From Diploptera punctata (lineage: Eukaryota; Arthropoda; Insecta; Blattodea; Blaberidae), in assembly GCA_030220185.1 (NCBI GenBank), contig JASPKZ010009691.1, positions 39,687 through 103,686 on the forward strand: a DNA stretch of 64,000 nucleotides, written 5' to 3'. Below, piece after piece: positions 53,391-62,361 of the stretch. Positions within the stretch are counted from its first letter, which is position 1; the number at the start of each line of letters is the position of its first letter. A model generated the notes under the pieces. The model saw nothing but the letters and a program-made list of their open reading frames with translations. It was not told the origin of the DNA and made no database searches. Made by a program: the position numbers and the translations under genes.

Positions 53391-53930
53391 TATTAATTAA
53401 CTAACTGGCGCCACGAACCCGGATATTCATGTTCGCGCTGACGTAAGCTCTCCATACCTCCATATTCTCACTTACTGCTTTCCAACCACCCACTGTATAA
53501 TTCCGATTTTCCGATTGAGGGTCTTTCCACTTTTCAGCGGTTGCCCTTTTACCAGCCGGCTGCTGGCCCTCCACATCCACATGTGTCAATCACAGAGGTA
53601 GATGATCAACAGCCAGTGTAGGGGTGACATGTGGTTAGCATGTCGAGTCCCCCAGCCGTTATAGCTGGTTCCTCAACCTGGAGCCGCTACTTATTGTAGC
53701 TACCCAATTGCCTCACGATGCTGGGTGGGCACCGGTCCCATACTGGCCGAAATACCATGAGAATATTTCTTCCCCCATAGAGACTCGAACCAGCGCAAGT
53801 CCCGTAGCTCTGCGCCAGGCTTCCTACCTTAACCGCTCGGCTACGGCGCGGGACCTGTATAATTCACTTCCCTCAAATAATGGTTAATATTATTCTATCA
53901 CTTCATTCATGGCCACTCTACTGACAAGGG
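53391..53930 (-). mobile_element. LINE-1 3' end, minus strand, split by SINE B
   Basis: It starts from the 3' tail (ttaattaactaactggc) through the complement of the NIRVR end and the DDWK/LTQ region to 53492, and continues at 53866 with acttccctcaaataatggtt (the INYDLRE block complement), fading near 53930. Confidence 0.82.
53493..53865 (-). mobile_element. SINE B nested in LINE-1, minus strand, 11-bp TSD
   Basis: The body at 53504-53854 lies between ctgtataattc at 53493-53503 and 53855-53865. Its sequence is nearly identical to 4304-4652 and 15135-15477, which suggests recent activity of the family. Confidence 0.93.
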
Positions 53931-53935
53931 AACTG

Positions 53936-54814
53936 TCTACGATTGCATACCGAAACTTACCTTGAAGTTTCTCCCAGAGAACCGTTGTGATGTGTCCAAA
54001 AAATTGTCGTTTTAACTGCAAGACACAGGAATCGAAGTATAGTATTGTATTGTACTGTAAGCCTATGTTTTCCCTTTACAGAGATTTAGGCGCTCTCCCC
54101 CTACAGGGAAGAATTTGAACCATACTAATTTAGTTACACTTGTTTTCGTATATATGTCATTCCGAGTGGCCCCTGGTCAGCGTTCCGCCTCATACTGACA
54201 TCTAGGAAACCAAAGTAGTACTAGGACGGGAAAATTTGGTAAATTTTGCTTAGAGGCCTTTTCATTCAGGTTTAAGGGTTTTTTACGAGCCTGAAAATCT
54301 TCAGACTCGGGACCCACGGCTTAAAGTCCCTCCCGAAGGACTTGCTCCTTGGATTTTTCCATCCTAAAAAAAATCCTTCGACCCCGGCCGGGTTTGAACC
54401 CGCTATCCTCGGGACCAGAGGCAAGGAGCATAACCACTAGTCCACTGCGGCCGATTCATATACCGAAACTTTCCTTGAAATTTCTCCCAGAGAGCCGTTG
54501 TGATGTGTCCAAAAAATTGTCGTTTTAAATGCAAAACAAAGGAATCGAAGTCAGGATCAATCACTGGCAACTTATTGTACGAAGCAGGTGCACGTCCCTG
54601 CGTAAGTAAAGCGGAGTGGAGTGTGGCGGGACGCGGGGCGTCAGGATTGTACTATCTGACTGTAGTTTAAATGAGAGAGATGTGGTGCTGGATTTTAGTG
54701 CCTTGCAATTAAAAACGACAGATACATTTTTGAACACGGCTTTGGCGTATCTCAACGCTTCTCTGGAAGAAATTTCAAGGTAGATTTCAGCATGCAATGG
54801 TTGATAGTTCCCTT
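53936..54814. mobile_element. Long-TIR element with a duplicated left terminus
   Basis: The left end aagggaactgtctacgattg, cataccgaaacttaccttga and agtttctcccagagaacc is complementary to the right end at about 54700-54814 (atgcaatggttgatagttcc preceded by cttctctggaagaaatttca). The terminal repeats are about 110 bp. The left repeat occurs twice, at 53943-54042 and 54453-54551, with SINE D between the copies. The interior contains a GC-richer patch (54590-54650). No transposase is recognised. Confidence 0.78.
54045..54452 (-). mobile_element. SINE D, minus strand
   Basis: From the 3' end (tttccctttacagagattta, then ggcgctctccccctacaggg) to the head (ggagcataaccactagtcca, then ctgcggcc). The B box complement is ccggccgggtttgaaccc. 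It is flanked by about 100-bp direct repeats of the host element rather than the usual 10-15 bp. Confidence 0.9.
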
Positions 54815-54904
54815 TTAAGCTTCATTTGATTTTGCTTACAATAATTTTTTATATCCCTGTTCCATTCTCAATTTGTGCCACATATATTGTCTATCGCATT
54901 CTAA

Positions 54905-55990
54905 CTAACTCACTCACTCAATGGCACTATGGAACCCGTAGGTTCATGGCCTAGCGGACATAAGCTCTATATACATCCCTATCCTGAGCTATTTTTTTTT
55001 CAATCATCCCCTGTATAATCCACTTCCCTGAAAACATTGTTAATGTTATTCTCCCTCATTTTTGGTCTACTAACTGACGTTTTCCCATTGGTTTTTCTAC
55101 AAGAAGCTTCCATGCCCCCTCTTTCATTCCCATTCATGCCACATATCCTGCCCATCATTATCTACGAGACTTAACTGTTCTTATATCTGGTATCGTATAA
55201 AGATCATGTAGCTCACTGTTATATAGGTATGTTCATCTCTTTTTGGTCCAGACATTTTCCCAAAAACTTTTCTCAAATACTCCTAATCTTTTCTCCTCCT
55301 TTAAAGTAAGAGTCCGTGTTTCGCATCCATACAATATAAATGGGAGAATAACAGTTTTATATATGTTTAGTTTAATTTTTTTTAGAGAAGTTGGGACGAC
55401 AGAAGTCTCTACAATGCATAATAGCATGCATTTCCGGAATTTAAGTCTATGTTTAATTTCTTTGTGCACCTCATTCCTATTTGTAATTGTTGTTCTTCCA
55501 TCCATCCATCCATAGTAATTTTGCCCGAAGGCATGTCCTTCACTGCAATCAGCATTTTCATTTTATGCTTGCAGCTTTAGTAGGGAATTGTAGGTGTGGT
55601 AGCTTCCCGTTGCTTTCCACACCGGTGAAGGATGATGATGATGATGATAATGACAAGGATGATGATGATGGCCATATTGATTTCGGGGACCGTTTGGGCC
55701 TTAAAGTTTTCCTGACATTTGTCACTCAGAAAATACTGCCCCGACCGGGTATCGAACCCGGGCCCGCTGCGTGACAAGGCAGCACGCTACCTCGAGACCA
55801 CAGCGGTGGACATATATATATATGGGAGAATAAAAATTTTATATATTTTCAGTTTAATTTTTTTTTTTTTTTTGAGAAGTTGAGACGACAAAAGTCTCTG
55901 CAATGCATAATAGCACGCATTTCCGGAATTTAGTCTATGTTTAATTTCTTTGTGCATCTCATTCCTATTTGTAATTATTGTTCTTAGGTA
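54905..55990 (-). mobile_element. LINE-1, minus strand, with SINE A and a direct repeat
   Basis: From the 3' tail at 54905 (aactcactcactcaatggca) through the complements of the GRPRM, FGPKRDE, LTLKEEKR, LYGCET and YKTVILPF blocks to 55496. After SINE A the segment atgggagaataaaaatttta to gtaattattgttcttaggta (55823-55986) repeats 55339-55496 in the same orientation, at about 8-10% divergence by eye. Confidence 0.85.
55497..55815 (-). mobile_element. SINE A, minus strand
   Basis: From catccatccatccatagtaa (3') through gatgatgatgatgataatga and ggccatattgatttcgggga to ctcgagaccacagcggtgga (head). The B box complement is ccgggtatcgaacccggg. It is flanked by the about 160-bp LINE-1 direct repeat. 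Confidence 0.9.
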
Positions 55991-56570
55991 TTTGAATTCA
56001 GCCACTTCAAAATTCGCTACGAAACTCAGTATATGATATTATCGCAATGTGTCTGTATACCATACAATTTAATTAACCTTTATGTTGACAGCGTATCTTA
56101 TAAGATGCACATCAGAATGACAAATTTGTAGGTAACTTTGAGTCTTTATCTTAAAGAATTGTTTACCTTTTTTCTTCTTCTTCTTCATGAATGATGATGT
56201 AGTTAGAAAACATGAAATTTGTGTGCGTGTGTGTGAATACAAAATGATGATGTCTTCAAGTTTGCTTGTAATATATAAAAAAAGGAAGTTGGAGGAAAAG
56301 AATGTTGCGACAGGTGCAGTAGATTGAAAATTTATGAGAGCAATTTTCTGAATGTCGTGGAAGCTCTTTTTAGAATAGTTAGAAGACATTACTTCTGAAT
56401 ATACCTTTCCTTGTTGAAAAAAAAATAGTAATTTCAGAAAATAGTAGCTTATCTTAAAATTAATTAAATAGTAATATCAACACAATTGAACGGCGTTATG
56501 CATCAACCGGCTATGCGTCATTATGTAAGTTTCGAGAAAAAATAGGTTTAATGTTTTTTTTATCATCAAG
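55991..56570. other. No recognised feature
   Basis: AT-rich intronic DNA with a cttcttcttctt run near 56168 and a gtgtgcgtgtgtgtg run near 56221. Confidence 0.5.
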
Positions 56571-56990
56571 GATTAGACCTTAAGGTCTGTTCCGATCTCT
56601 GCTAGAATTTGTCTGTCCATCTTTTACTGGGTCTTCCTACATTTCCTCGTCCTAGTGGTTTGTAATGAATAGGGCTGGAAAAAAAAAGTATTGGTTATAG
56701 GCATTCTTTTGGCATGACCATACCACTGTAATCTTTTCTTTTCTATAATGTCTATGATGTGGTGGCTCCTCTTGTACACCCATAATTTCCCTTATTTCTT
56801 TATTTCGTATTCTATCCATTCTAGATTTTCCAGCTGATCTTTTTAAAACATGCATTTCTGTACTTAAAATTATTTTCATTTTCCTGGTAGGAATTTGCCA
56901 GACTTCAGCACCATATGTCAAAATGTTCTGAATTTGATATTATTTGTAATCTTCTATTTTTTGTAATATTTTTTGCTACACCAAACAGAG
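56571..56990 (-). mobile_element. LINE-7 3' ORF fragment, minus strand
   Basis: MTYGAEVWQIPTRKMKIILS, then TEMHVLKRSAGKSRMDRIRN, then KEIREIMGVQEEP; then in a shifted frame EKKRLQWYGHAKRMP and the final RCRKTQ-KMDRQI-like block. Both the YGAE thumb and WYGH blocks place it near LINE-6. Broken by frameshifts. Confidence 0.85.
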
Positions 56991-57013
56991 TTTAAAGCAT
57001 TTATTGCTTTTGT

Positions 57014-57014
57014 T

Positions 57015-57050
<36 letters not shown>

Positions 57051-57180
57051 TATGATAAGAAAAATAAATGCCCGGATCTCTGAGATACTCAGAGATCCGG
57101 GTTCGAATCCCGTCCAGGCATTTATTTTTCTTATCATACCATATTAAGCTTGCATTGCTCAATGTTAAAGATTTAATTAT

Positions 57181-57228
<48 letters not shown>
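57014..57228. mobile_element. tRNA foldback element type i, short copy in TA repeats
   Basis: tggtatgataagaaaaataa, then atgcccggatctctgagata, mirrored by ctcagagatccgggttcgaa, tcccgtccaggcatttattt and ttcttatcatacca, then aagcttgcattgctcaatgt. It matches the palindrome at 5358-5575 but has lost the D and most of the anticodon arm. TA runs flank it at 57014-57045 and 57183-57228. Confidence 0.85.
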
Positions 57229-57232
<4 letters not shown>

Positions 57233-57235
57233 TAA

Positions 57236-57510
57236 GTTCACCGTTGTGGTCTCGAGGTAGCGTGCTGCCTTGTCACACAGCAGGCGGGTACGATACTCGC
57301 TCGGGACAGGCTTCCTGGACGAGTTTTTTTTTTTTCGTTTTTTTTTCCTCGCCTGTAAGACAAATATCAGGAAACGTTGAGGCCCAAACGATCCCCGAAC
57401 ATCATCTGACCATAATCATCATCATTCCCGGTGTGGTAAGCAACGGGAAGAAAGCTGCAAAGCATAGCATGAAAATGCTACGAATGCAATGAAGGACCTG
57501 CCCTAAAGTC
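57236..57510 (+). mobile_element. SINE A, plus strand, diverged
   Basis: Head gttcaccgttgtggtctcga, then ggtagcgtgctgccttgtca, a degraded B box (ggcgggtacgatactcgctc), then gacaaatatcaggaaacgtt and the 3' end tgaaggacctgcc. The internal cat/atc tract is shortened. Confidence 0.85.
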
Positions 57511-57950
57511 GAACACTATAGAATAGAATATAATGGTAATTAATCCTCTAATATGGATGCTATACATGACCTATAAATAGCTTATTGCTTTATTACTTAT
57601 TGGTCATTAACTTAATCGGATTTCGTGCGTCACTAATCATAATTTAATAGGTCACTAATTAATTGATAATTTATCCATGAAACTTAAAACTTCATGAAGG
57701 ATCACTGCCTTCTGTAATACCGCAGTTTCTTTCTCTATCTCTTGATAGAACATAGAACGCACTGAATATGACGCGTCTTTTAGTTCATTTGTTTCAGTGT
57801 TACGTTTTGATTCATTAGAATTCTCTTTATGACCCAGAATATTTATTTTTCAATACTTCAGATTATGATTTCCACATTTCTGATGTTCTCTCCTGACATT
57901 GGCGTAATGTTAACCCACTTCTGAGGTTGGTCCGCCTGGAATGCGGGGTT
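57511..57950. other. No recognised feature
   Basis: AT-rich intronic DNA. Confidence 0.5.
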
Positions 57951-57954
57951 ATGG

Positions 57955-58245
57955 CTGTCCCCAATGATATGATGGATGGTGGTGATCATGATGATGATGA
58001 TGATAGTGGTGCTCCAGGAGAGTCCTTAGTTGTCCTTAATTATAAGCTTAATCTAAGGCGAATACGCCTCATGGTGATTATGGTGGTCATATTGCTGTTC
58101 AAGAACCTTTTTGGGCCTTAAAGTTTCCTGACATTTGTCTTAAAAGTGAGGGGAAAAGCCCGAAAAAACCTCACCCAGGAAACTTGTCCCGGACCTGCTG
58201 CGTGGCAAGGCAGCATGCCACCTTGAGACTACAGCGGTGGACCCC
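57955..58245 (-). mobile_element. SINE A, minus strand, rearranged
   Basis: The right part, gggccttaaagtttcctgac to gcagcatgccaccttgagac and tacagcggtgga, is SINE A. The left part has gatgatgatgatgatagtgg, then about 90 bp not found in other copies. The B-box region is deleted (tcccggacctgctgc). Confidence 0.75.
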
Positions 58246-58299
58246 CCTCAGAGGAAAACGATGCCGAAATGTTTCCGTATGTTCGATATAGTGAAGAGA

Positions 58300-58585
58300 C
58301 ATTTCTGACTACAGTTCATGAGGTCCCGAGTTCGATTCCTGGGCAAACCATAGGAATTTTTCCTTAAAGGTTCCTGCGGTTGCCCATGATCAGAAATTTA
58401 GATTAAGTTTAGACTAAGAACTCTCCTGATGCTTCATTATCATTTATCACCCATCATATCATCGGGATAACGTAACTCCACCTTCCAGGTGCCCCAACTT
58501 AAGAAATGTATTACAATTCCGCCAATGCCAGGGGAGAAAACCAGAAATGTCATAAAAACCTACCTGGTGGCATTAGACAATATAT
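58300..58585 (+). mobile_element. SINE-like element M
   Basis: It has a B-box-like aggtcccgagttcgattcct followed by gggcaaacc, then ggttcctgcggttgcccatg, ggataacgtaactccacctt and aaaacctacctggtggcatt. A clear A box is not seen, so the 5' end is probably truncated. Single copy in this window. Confidence 0.5.
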
Positions 58586-58589
58586 AAAG

Positions 58590-58895
58590 TGTTTAAAACG
58601 ATCCCACAACAGGCCTCAGGAGGCCCGTGGGGTAGTAGGAGGTTAAGGCTCCCACTTTTTCTAGACAATCGGCACTTTTTATGTCAGCCGGGTTGTCAGC
58701 CCTGCGTGACGGCCGCCTTTACCCCAGAACAAGCGTCTGGTACTCATTTCAGTTAGAGGCTGAGTCGACCCCAGGGCCATAGTGCCGCCAGAGGGTTTGG
58801 GTCAGTTTAAAAATCCTGACCCCAACGGGACTTGAACCCTCGACCCTCCGGTTTGTAGCTCAGTGCCTTAACCACTACGCTACGGCGTGCCCCAT
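58590..58895 (-). mobile_element. SINE E, minus strand
   Basis: cacaacaggcctcaggaggc (3') to ggtttgtagctcagtgcctt and aaccactacgctacggcgtg (head). The B box complement is ggacttgaaccctcgac. It lacks the long TTA tail. Confidence 0.88.
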
Positions 58896-59019
58896 ATATA
58901 TATGTATATATTTGTTCTAACCTCTTGGTTTTATCATTATTTCATGTAAGATATATGTATTAATTAGTGTTTCTCATTTAATTCATCATATTTATATTAT
59001 TATCTTCTTCTTCTTCTTC

Positions 59020-59336
59020 TTCTTCCTTCCTTCCAAGTATTAGCCCAAGGCCTGTTACGTTCCTATAGAAAATTTTCCCTCCAGCGTTTCATAGGACGGC
59101 CCAGTAATCTTCGTCCTCTTAGGGTATAATTATAAACAGCTTTGGGGATCCGATTTGAACTCATTCTTTCTAGGTGGTGTTTCCAATTTAGTTGGTACTG
59201 TTTAATAAATTCCAAAATTGGCGTAGTCTTCAATTCTTTTAAGATATCGGTGTTCCTTTTCCGATCCCATCTGGTGTAACCCGCTGTTCTGCGCATGAAT
59301 CTCATTTCACAAGCCGTTATTCTGCTGTCATGTTTA

Positions 59337-59390
<54 letters not shown>
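59020..59390 (-). mobile_element. LINE-8 3' end, minus strand, with adjoining (TTA)n
   Basis: Frame 59305-59063: MRFMRRTAGYTRWDRKRNTD, then ILKELKTTPILEFIKQYQLN, then WKHHLERMSSNRIPKAVYNY and GRRLLGRPMKRW, followed by 3' sequence cgctggagggaaaattttct, ataggaacgtaacaggcctt and a gaagaagaag tail (59008-59030 on the plus strand as cttcttc). This 3' end is the same as that of SINE G. A TTA run at 59336-59390 adjoins its 5' side. Confidence 0.9.
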
Positions 59391-59474
59391 GTTTTATCAC
59401 ATAAAATGTTATTTGTGCATGAAATTTACATTATAACCTTTGATATATTTTTATCTCTTTATAATCTATATTTC

Positions 59475-59705
59475 CTTAAGCCTGAATGAAACACCCTCTA
59501 AGCGAAATTTACCGTATTTTCCCGTCCTAGTACTACCTTGGTTTCCTAGATGTCAGTATGAGGCGGAACGCTGACCATGGACCACTCAAATGACATCTGT
59601 ACGAAAACAAGTGTAACTAAAATTGGTATGGTTCAAATTCTTCCCTGTAGGGGGAGAGCACCTAAATCTCTGTTAAGGGAAACATGGGTTTACAAGATAC
59701 AAGAA
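59475..59705 (+). mobile_element. SINE D 3' half, plus strand
   Basis: ttaagcctgaatgaaacacc, ccgtcctagtactaccttgg, gatgtcagtatgaggcggaa, acaagtgtaactaaa and ccctgtagggggagagcacc follow the order of SINE D 3' of the tRNA-like head; the head is missing. Confidence 0.85.
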
Positions 59706-59747
59706 GAAGATATCTATATTATAACATGTATTTGTAATTTGTTTAGG

Positions 59748-60045
59748 GGCGTGCTGTAGCATTGTGGTTAAGGCACTATGGTCCTGGAGTCGACTCAGCC
59801 TCTAACGGAAATGAGTATCAGACGCTTGATCTGGGGGTAAAGGCGGCCGTCACGCAGGGCTGACAACCCGGCTGACATCAAGTGCTGATTGTCCAGAAAA
59901 AGTGGGAGCCTTAAGCTCCTACTACCTCATGGGCCTCATGAGGCCTGTAGTGGGATTGCTATTTGTAATTTGTTATGGTTGAGTGGAATAAGATCTTATG
60001 GCCTTAACTCTGTCAGAATAAATAAAGCATTATTACTACTATCTT
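59748..60045 (+). mobile_element. SINE E with B box deleted, then LINE-H 3' end
   Basis: gggcgtgctgtagcattgtg, then gttaaggcactatggtcctg joins the A-box half directly to the SINE core (a deletion of about 65 bp removing the B box). From about 59960, atggttgagtggaataagat and ggccttaactctgtcagaat with aaataaagcattatta match the 3' end of LINE-H. Confidence 0.82.
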
Positions 60046-60048
60046 ACT

Positions 60049-60346
60049 TACTCACTGGCACTATCGAACCCGTAGGTTCATGGCCGCGCGGACATAAGCT
60101 CTCCATACATCCCTATCCTGAGCCAATGTTTTCCAATCATCCCCTGTATAATCTACTTCCCTCAAATCATAGTTAATGTTATTTTCCCACCTTGGTCTAC
60201 CAACTGGGCGTTTTCTCTCTGGTTTTCCTACAAGAAGCTTCCACGAATGCCTTTCATTCACCATTCGTGCCACATGTCCTGCCCATCGCAGTCTACGAGA
60301 CTTAACTGTTGTCATTATATCTGGCTTCCTATAAAGACCATGTAAT

Positions 60347-60350
<4 letters not shown>
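60049..60350 (-). mobile_element. LINE-1 3' end, minus strand
   Basis: The minus frame 60315-60061 reads SRRLRWAGHVARMVNERHSW, then KLLVGKPERKRPVGRPRWEN, then NINYDLREVDYTGDDWKTLA and YVRAAMNLRVR. The frame is open to its stop; the 5' end is truncated at about 60350 beside a TTA run. Confidence 0.9.
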
Positions 60351-60382
<32 letters not shown>

Positions 60383-60711
60383 TATCGTTATAATAATGTT
60401 GTAATGTGAATGAAGTTATAGTTTGGATCAAGTCTTAAGACATTTTCTTTCAAGCTGTCATGATCTATCTCCCCAAGCCACCCCTAATAAACAGATAAAC
60501 AAAGTTGACATGCCAGCAAACCCTCATTAGTGTCAGCCACTGAAAATTGTTTGTACATGAAATTTACATTGCAACTTTTAATGTCTTTATAATTAGTGTA
60601 GTGTATAGAGAATCTATACTGTAGACATGTATTTGTACTCGTAATATATGCTGGTTGAGTTGTAGAGAATGCCTTATGGCTTAACTCTTCCAGAATAAAC
60701 AAAACATTATA
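60351..60711 (+). mobile_element. (TTA)n and LINE-H-like 3' region
   Basis: A TTA run at 60350-60380, then sequence ending atgctggttgagttgtagag, aatgccttatggcttaactc and ttccagaataaacaaaac, which is a diverged LINE-H 3' end. The middle is not assigned. Confidence 0.6.
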
Positions 60712-60998
60712 TTCGAAAATATAAATTATACGCTCAGACTGGGGCTTGAACCCAGGACCTTTCGCAATCTAGGCAAATGCTCTAACCGAGTGAACTCCTG
60801 AGCAAGTTTCAAACTAAATACAAATTTTTCTCTTATATGCTGTTAATTCCCATATACAAATGCTATGAAACCTTTCGTTCTATCTTGCAAATGACAGCTT
60901 CTTTATTAAGAAGACATTTATTTGGGAATTTTACATTACATTATAAAGCCAGTATGGCTTCTTTCCAGTCTGAGCATATAATTTTTCTCTTCAAATAT
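60712..60998. mobile_element. tRNA foldback element type iii
   Basis: The left end atattcgaaaatataaatta, then tacgctcagactgg, is complementary to the right end ccagtctgagcatataattt, then ttctcttcaaatat. The left arm holds a complete tRNA-like cloverleaf on the minus strand (60732-60803); the right arm keeps only the last acceptor bases and the flanking T-rich part. It has the same layout as types i and ii but a different tRNA. Confidence 0.8.
60732..60803 (-). tRNA. tRNA-like cloverleaf in foldback iii
   Basis: The 72 nt on the minus strand fold as: acceptor GCTCAGG with TCTGAGC (one G-T pair); anticodon stem TTTGC/GCGAA with loop CTAGATT (U33 present, nominal anticodon AGA); T arm CTGGG-TTCAAGC-CCCAG. 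The D arm (GTTCACTCGGTTAGAGC) is weak. There is no long variable arm, so a genuine serine tRNA is unlikely despite the nominal anticodon. The sequence after the 3' end is T-rich. Confidence 0.55.
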
Positions 60999-61019
60999 GA
61001 TTTATCCATCATTAAGATG

Positions 61020-61320
61020 TATGAAATCAAACATCATCATAAATAATGCCACAAGTGATTTCCAATTTATCTAGATAATTTGGAAATCAAGAGTGGCATT
61101 TGTTAGGACTATTTAACGAATAAAATTAAGCTGTTTACTCACAAATCATTATTTAACTATGGTTATTTTAAAATATTTATATATTTAATGTAAACGTCAA
61201 TGTTTGAAAACAAATGAGAAACGATTGGTACGCTTCATTTGCTTCTTTTGTTCATCACTGCAACCAGATCATATTATTATTTATTGCCAAAGGATCACAA
61301 TGTTGTAAGAATGAACCCTA
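61020..61320 (+). repeat. Repeat L, plus strand
   Basis: It opens with a hairpin (atgccacaagtgatttccaa and ttggaaatcaagagtggcat), then actatttaacgaataaaatt, aagctgtttactcacaaatc and tttaatgtaaacgtcaatg, ending near gaatgaaccctagtg. It is uninterrupted, unlike 50315-50975. Confidence 0.8.
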
Positions 61321-61439
61321 GTGGAGAAATTTATAACCAACGTTATAGGTATTAATTCATTTCTGATGTCCTATGATGTAAATACGTCAATTATATTTTT
61401 CTGCAACGTCATTTCCTGGAAAATAATTTGTTTAAGAAA

Positions 61440-62330
61440 GTGCAAACAGTGGTTTCTTTTTTTTTTTGGTGGTATAATCAATTGTTACAAATGTTTTTAT
61501 ATTATCTCTCGCATGCGCTTTTTGCTGACATTCATGCACTATATATACAATTGGTAGCCGTATTTCTTAGAGAGTTAGTCACTGCAAAATAAGGCTGTGA
61601 CCTATTCAGAATGTTACAAAAGGAGGAGTCTTCTTTAATATAGGGTGTCCCAATAAGAACACTGGATTTGAATTGGCCGCCATCTTTTACTATGAGGTTG
61701 GCAGCACTCTACCTACACTTTTTGTTTTCTATATGTGTTGCAATTACTGGATATGGAGCGTTACACTGCTGAACGAGTTTTAATTGTGAAACTCATTACC
61801 AGAATAGTGAGTGTTATGCTCAAACTGTTCGAAGGCTTTGTACTGGCCACCAAGGTCATGTGACCTGACACCGTGCGACTTCTTTCTTTGGGGGTTTCTC
61901 AAATCACAGGTTTATGAACACAATCCCCGAACCATACAATACCTGAAGCAAGAAATTTGACGTGTCAGCGCTGAACTCCAGGTGCAAGACTGTAAATTTC
62001 ATGGACAGAGTCACTAGCTGCAGATCATCTCGTGGTAGACATATGCCAGATGTAATTTTTCATACTTAAATCGGAACGTATACCCTTTGTGTTCATGTAT
62101 AAATATTGTCATTTCTTTCAATATAGTTTATTTTGTGCATTATTAAATCCGGCGTTCTTATTGGACACCTTTTATGATATACTTCACTTGATAAATTTGA
62201 GGCGAAACACGACTGTGATTGGTTGTAAATAAAAAATCATTGAAATGTGATTGGTCATTGACTCCCAATTGGGGCATGAGTTAAATAGTCATCAATGTTA
62301 TTCTGTGTTGATTAATTTTATAGGAATGAT
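61440..62330 (-). repeat. Repeat J, copy 2, interrupted by a mariner-like element
   Basis: It is the reverse complement of 19240-19630: ggtggtataatcaattgtta, tctctcgcatgcg, cttagagagttagtcactgc, aggaggagtcttctttaata, then after the insertion tgataaatttgaggcgaaac, gattggttgtaaataaaa and ggggcatgagttaaatagtc. Confidence 0.82.
61641..62172 (+). mobile_element. Tc1/mariner-like element, internally deleted, TA target
   Basis: TA at 61639-61640 and 62173-62174. The termini are gggtgtcccaataagaacac (left) and, complementing the right end, aggtgtccaataagaacgcc. The plus strand keeps the start MERYTAERVLIVKLI and, after a large internal deletion, PPRSCDLTPCDFFLWGFLKS, the conserved block around the second catalytic Asp of mariner-type DDE transposases. 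Stops follow. Comparison with repeat J copy 1 shows the empty site. Confidence 0.92.
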
Positions 62331-62361
62331 TGATATTAAGTGAATAAACGATTTGTTGCAG

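Larger units (their letters stand above)
49749..62361 (+). other. Intron of the ADAM10-like gene, 12.6 kb
   Basis: It begins gtaagt and ends atttgttgcag, linking two phase-1 exons. It contains LINE fragments in both orientations, at least seven SINEs, a pogo-like and a mariner-like element and several foldbacks, described separately. No additional in-frame prodomain exon was found between the two. Confidence 0.85.

Noticed and set aside
54561..54797. 78-codon minus-strand frame beginning MHAEIYLEISSREALRYA
   Set aside because: It coincides with the right terminal repeat of the long-TIR element; the left repeat does not preserve the frame and no family was recognised.
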